Positions 60,101-64,000 of a stretch of 64,000 bases of DNA are shown piece after piece. Under the pieces are notes generated by a model. It did no database searches, was not told the DNA's origin, and worked only from the letters and a program-made list of their open reading frames with translations. A program made the translations under genes and the position numbers. Origin of the DNA: Corylus avellana (lineage: Eukaryota > Streptophyta > Magnoliopsida > Fagales > Betulaceae); assembly GCF_901000735.1 (NCBI RefSeq), contig NC_081543.1:11391921-11455920 (forward strand). Reading direction: 5' to 3'. Numbering within the stretch: position 1 is the first letter of the stretch; every line of letters begins with the position of its first letter.

Positions 60101-63100
60101 AACCAGTTCGCATTCCAACACATATGGAGAACCTTCCATTTAAGTTTTCAAATTGCTGTAAGGTATGGTGGATCCGTAACTCTTATACCTTCTAAACAAC
60201 TTTCCTTTTTTTTTTGGTAAGTTAGACCTTCTAAATCACAACATATGTTGATGGTGGTAATCTAACTCAAACATTCACTATAATTATAAAGATAGAAAAG
60301 AAAAAGGACCACCCATCCTCATGATATTTAGTAATGATGAGAAGAAGAGAATGAAACAATAATATGAGCCTTTTTCTTGGTGAGATATGAACCAAGTACA
60401 GAACAACACCTGTCATACTTTATTTTTTGAAGATGTAAAGGTATATTGTCTTTGCCAAGTGATCAAAAGAGAATGCTACAGGTTTCAAGCAATTTAATTA
60501 AATAACTTTCACATGAGAAGTCTTTCCCCATGAAGCAAATAAGGTATCGTAACTCTTAGATTTTGCATAGTCATATTGTTCACAAAACATAAATCCAATT
60601 AAGTTTACTTACAGTTCTATCACAGATCTGAGGAAAGGAGCAACTTTTTCAAGACCTTCCAAATTTGCAAGGGATTGCACAAATGCAATGGGTATCATGT
60701 AGAAGAACACCAAAGCAAACACTGACAATGATATTATAAGTTTCCGGATGCTTAAAGAAACAAATGGTATGGCCAGGTTCCGCCAAAAAACATCGCGAGG
60801 TTCTGGGGCCCAATTTGTCAACCAAAGTGTAGGATTTTTGCTTTGCTGTGTCTGTGCACAAACAGCAGCTCCCCAACGGGAATTAAATGAAACAAAAGCT
60901 ACTGGCAGAATAGATTTTGAGTCTTTGACAATTTTCTGGCGCTCCGATATCAACTATCACAGAAAAGATGCAGACATTAAATTAAAGCAATCCAACAATT
61001 TGAAAAGAAATGAACACTGTATGATTATGCTGAGCCAAATGAAACTCATCCTAAGGAGGATCTTTGAACAGTTGAAGAGAAAAATACCACAAAAGTTTAA
61101 ATAGATAGAAAATCAGTAAAAGGTCATGACTTACTATTTTATCCAGCTGCTTAATCTGTTGTTTGTAGTACTCAATGGAATCAACACTTTCACCACAAAG
61201 CCCCAAAAATCCTATCTGAAAATGAAAATAGATTAAACCATCAAATCCAAAGCCCCAATAATCTATTGATGGATTAAAAAATTGGATAGATATATATTCA
61301 ACAAATGAAATTGTGCGATTTCAGTTCATAAGAACAGACTACCTTTCTAGTTGGCCTCTTTTCTGGGTGCCTTTCAAACTTAAGCTGGTTATAGTCCAGC
61401 CAATTCTGCAGCCTATCTCTTCTTCTCACGAGTTTAGCATATTTGTTTGCATTGTACACTGCCTGAATAAAGACAAAGCTAGCCATCATGGAAAATATAT
61501 AAACGAACAAATATCTATAGGGAAAGTAAAGACACAAACATCATCATATATTGTTTGTTCATTAAATTATCTCAGTTGGATCAGAATTAATTATATGGAA
61601 ATTGAAGTTTAGCCATTAAATAGCTTTAAGAAAATATAATACCTGGTGACAGAGATAATGATTTGGGTGATTAGTTTGAAAAAAGTGATCCACAGTATCT
61701 GACACTGAGTGTCCAGGAACATGTGGCACATTCCTCACCACTACCTGCAAAAAATAAAAGCAAATATAAAATAATACTCCAAGACTTCTGAAAAATTTTC
61801 AAAGACAAATCTAAGAAATACAAAATGTATATCATAATAAATCAAAGTTCAAAGAGTGCTTGGACTCGATTAAACTTATTGTTATAACACTTTTACAATT
61901 AAAACTTAAATTCTTATCATCAATGTATCACACTTGTACCATTCATTAGAGTTCTATTAGAGTGTAAACCATGCAAGAAAGAAATGTGTAAAGCCTGATA
62001 AAAAACCAATTAAACTTGCAAAAATGTCTCTACTACATTTATAATTAAAACTTAATAGGCATCATCATTGATGTATCATACTTGTTAGGGAGAGAATTAC
62101 CTAGAGAATCCACAAAGAGTACATTAATATACATATTTAGACACCACTCTATTTCCTTTTCAAAACCAAAACTCTTAAAATTTTACCGAACGGCCCTAAA
62201 ACATTTTAGACTAATTAGGCCTAAGACTGAGTACAAAGATGCAAATTTTAGTATGATTAGATATAAGATATGGGGATAGTAAAAACAGATGGTCAAGAAA
62301 TACCAAGAGTGATTATTTGAGGAATTTGTGTTTATTATTCATAAGATAATTAAAGAGAATGCTTGTCTAGAGGATGAAAGCAGTGTAGATGAAGTGGGAA
62401 GTGCATCAGTAACATTGTTTGGTCAATGAAAACTCATGAACTCAAACAGAATATTTTATAGGTCTATTCTAAGACCAGCTATGCTTGATGGTATAGAACA
62501 TTGCACTAGTAAGAAGTAACATCTTCAGAAAATGAGTTTAGCTAACGTTGCGACGAATGAATGGGACTATCAAGAGTGATAGAATAAGGATAAGGAATGA
62601 AGAGTAGTGAATGGTTTTGTCATGTCCAACAAAGACCACTGGATGTACAGATGAGGGGAAAAAAAAATACAGTGCGAAAGTATGATTTTTCATTCAAGCT
62701 GAGGAAACCAAAATTCAAAGAGAGACCAAAATAACATGGACAAAAATAATGAAGAAGGATATGACAAACAGATAGTTACAGAAGTACGGTGGCAAAAGAC
62801 TTAGTTGCTACAAGGTTCATAGAGCTGACTCCAAATAGTTGGTATTAAGACTTAGTTGAGTTGTGCTTTAATATTCTTGTATGTACCTCTTGATGATTTT
62901 CTTCAATTATACTACACACAATGCCTATTATGCAAGCCTTCTAAGAAAATAGAATGAAAACATGTAACAATGTCCTCCCAGATGAGTAATACTGAAGAAA
63001 AGAAGCATGACTGACAAACTGCACGCTATTGAGTAAATATACGACAAGCAAATTGATAAACAATCACATGACTCATTCCTTTTACTAAAAAACCGTTTAC

Positions 63101-63279
63101 GATTTCCTCAGATAATTACAGAGAAATTATTAGTCCAACTCACCGTGAACTGCTCTGCACGCCTGGGTTGTGAAGCCAAGAAATGCATTCTCATTGACGC
63201 AACATAATCATATTCCTTGTATAGCATGTAACAAGTCCATATTGTGAACAAGTATTGCAATCCTATGTGGAAAAAAAAC
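54135..63279 (-). CDS. CSC1-like / OSCA hyperosmolality-gated calcium channel, 5'-partial
   Basis: OSCA/CSC1 (DUF221, TMEM63) proteins are mechanosensitive/osmosensitive cation channels of the plasma membrane. Nine exons are visible: 63279-63144, 61744-61643, 61462-61343, 61215-61135, 60953-60613, 59179-58934, 56675-56351, 55764-55531, 54530-54135, all GT-AG and in phase. The first visible exon starts inside a codon (xxG FFFHIGLQYLFTIW), so the N-terminal helices lie beyond the right edge. The cytosolic RRM-like domain spans VVVRNVPHVPGHSVSDTVDH to ILPVAFVSFNSRWGAAVCAQ. The channel core follows: NWAPEPRDVFWRNLAIPFVS, FLQGFLPGLALKIFLYILPT, IPRTIGVSIPMKATFFITYI, then the FEPAFRKYPLE segment. 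The tail EAMAKDILEGTTEPNLNLKA is normal, but is extended by seven PPxYVxH-type repeats. Introns hold a MITE and LINE remnants. Confidence 0.95.
54138..54355 (-). repeat. Tandem coding repeat in OSCA last exon
   Basis: Seven units of about 10 residues (30 bp, one or two longer) follow the pattern SSPPxYVYxHP, e.g. PSSPPRYVYH, PPSPPHYVDH, PSSPPQYAYD. They make a Pro/Tyr/His-rich tail of about 70 residues after the conserved channel. DNA units such as GGATGATCAACATAATGGGG repeat with few changes on the plus strand. Confidence 0.9.
57118..57420 (-). mobile_element. LINE 3' end fragment in OSCA intron
   Basis: On the minus strand the stretch ends GCGCTTTATGCCTTTTTATA then AACTTATCG and an A run, the usual 3' end of plant L1 elements, preceded by a T/G-rich 3' UTR. 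It lies between OSCA exons 59179-58934 and 56675-56351. No intact domain. Confidence 0.55.
57830..58350. repeat. Repeat in OSCA intron
   Basis: Shares GTTCACATTTGAAAAGTG- and AAGTGTTTTTGGTG-type words with 39720-39905. Contains A13 and T13 tracts; likely a decayed non-autonomous element. Confidence 0.4.
59622..59963. mobile_element. Mutator-type MITE, GGGAAAATTAC family, copy 2, in OSCA intron
   Basis: Ends GGGAAAATTACAGTTTACCC and GGGTAAACTGTAATTTTCCC. Duplication TACGTATAT (59613-59621) / TATGTATAT (59964-59972), 8 of 9. Inner words AAAGTTGACAGCGTTTTTC and GAAAAACGCTGTCAACTTT are inverted. Lies between OSCA exons 60953-60613 and 59179-58934. Confidence 0.88.
62420..62880 (+). mobile_element. 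LINE reverse-transcriptase C-terminal fragment
   Basis: The plus strand encodes RPAMLDGIEHCTSKKQHLQK and then degraded text matching the end of plant LINE-type RTs (usual form RPAMLYGxECW ... KDRIRN ... RPLDAP); pieces such as NKDKE and RPKITWTKIMKKDM follow in other frames. Stops and frame changes are frequent. It lies in an OSCA intron. Confidence 0.7.
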
Positions 63280-64000
63280 CTGAAATTTAAATATTTAGAA
63301 TTTTTTAAAATTAGTATTAATGAAAATGAGATCTGTTTTAAAAGAGAGTTGATATTAAAAAAAAAAAAAAGTTACAAGATTACGGTGGAGAAAATTTCAT
63401 TGAAAAAAATAGAGCAACAGGTAATAATGCTACTATAAATTCTAGCTTTCAAGAAAACTGAATTCATATCACAAGTTCTTAGTATTGAACTTAGAACTCT
63501 GAACTGCTTTAAGACACTGAACATAAAATTTGATTGTTTTGCAGTCCAACATCAGCAAGGAACCTAAATAAATTGTCTGAATGAGAAGGACTAAGATAAC
63601 ATCAGCCTTCAATGTTACAAGTCAAAAGAGCTACTCTGAATCTTAACAAGCCCTTCCAAGAAACTTGTTCTTTCAATATTGGGGGGAGGCTTTGATTTGT
63701 AGGAAGTCCATCATGGTTCTGCAAAACTAAGAAAATCTCTAAGATGACATAATCTCATATAAATGTTACGAGAACTCAGCATTTGTTCTAGGTATCATTC
63801 CCAAATTATTGGCTTACTCAGTTTTTATTGGACGTATAAAAGCATACAATTTTAAGATGTGTGCTTTGTCATCACATTTTTCACTTCCATCTCATCGCCA
63901 TGGCCAAAATTGACTCCAAGAGAAATTCTAGCAATGTCTTTAGACTCAATAGATTCTCTTAATTGAACATTTGGTTTTTCAGTAGGATTCATTTAGAATT
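63280..64000 (-). other. OSCA intron continuing to the window edge
   Basis: The acceptor of the first visible OSCA exon is at 63280-63281 (TTTCAG on the minus strand). No upstream OSCA exon is recognised before 64000, so this stretch is taken as intron. Plus-strand frames here are short and unconvincing. Confidence 0.5.

Noticed and set aside
1..64000. CRISPR arrays, bacterial operons, phage
   Set aside because: Introns, copia/MITE content and plant proteins show this is a plant nuclear window; no regularly spaced direct repeats with unique spacers are seen.

Overview
The window is nuclear DNA from a eudicot plant. Genes are split by GT-AG introns, intergenic DNA is AT-rich and full of plant transposons, and the proteins are plant-specific: plastid phosphoribulokinase, the plastid glycolate/glycerate transporter, a peroxisomal 4CL-like ligase, an OSCA channel and a class III peroxidase. 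I cannot name the species from sequence alone.

Layout. 1-13 kb is repeat land: one LTR of a truncated LTR element (881-1162); a complete Ty1-copia element on the minus strand (2902-7881) with a perfect 5-bp target duplication, non-canonical TA...TA LTR ends and dead coding sequence; a diverged local duplication on either side of it; and nested Mutator-type MITEs (9612-12875). 14.2-19.8 kb is a rearranged peroxidase-43-like locus. The gene lies on the minus strand with its 5' part inverted and moved 2.5 kb away on the plus strand. Its last exon is duplicated head to head in a 1.9-kb near-perfect palindrome with a 7-nt loop, and a retroposon sits at its start codon. The inverted piece also carries a frameshifted RING-H2 gene and a last-exon fragment of an SCO1/HCC-type gene. 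20-31 kb holds MITEs, an assembly gap, a decayed mitochondrial bL35 gene and a LINE fragment.

31.9-63.3 kb is the gene-bearing half: phosphoribulokinase (PRK, plus strand, 5 exons), then three minus-strand genes: PLGG1 (8 exons, convergent with PRK), a 4-coumarate-CoA ligase-like gene (6 exons, PTS1-like end SRL, solo LTR in an intron) and a CSC1-like/OSCA gene (9 exons in the window, 5' end beyond the right edge) with tandem tyrosine/proline repeats at its C-terminus. MITEs and LINE remnants occupy several introns.

Functionally, PRK makes RuBP for Rubisco and PLGG1 moves photorespiratory glycolate and glycerate across the plastid envelope, so two neighbours serve photosynthetic carbon flow. 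I see no evidence that the adjacency is more than chance. The most unusual part is the 14.2-19.8 kb peroxidase locus: two broken genes explained by one inversion, plus a hairpin-forming inverted duplication that would give long double-stranded RNA matching a peroxidase exon if transcribed.
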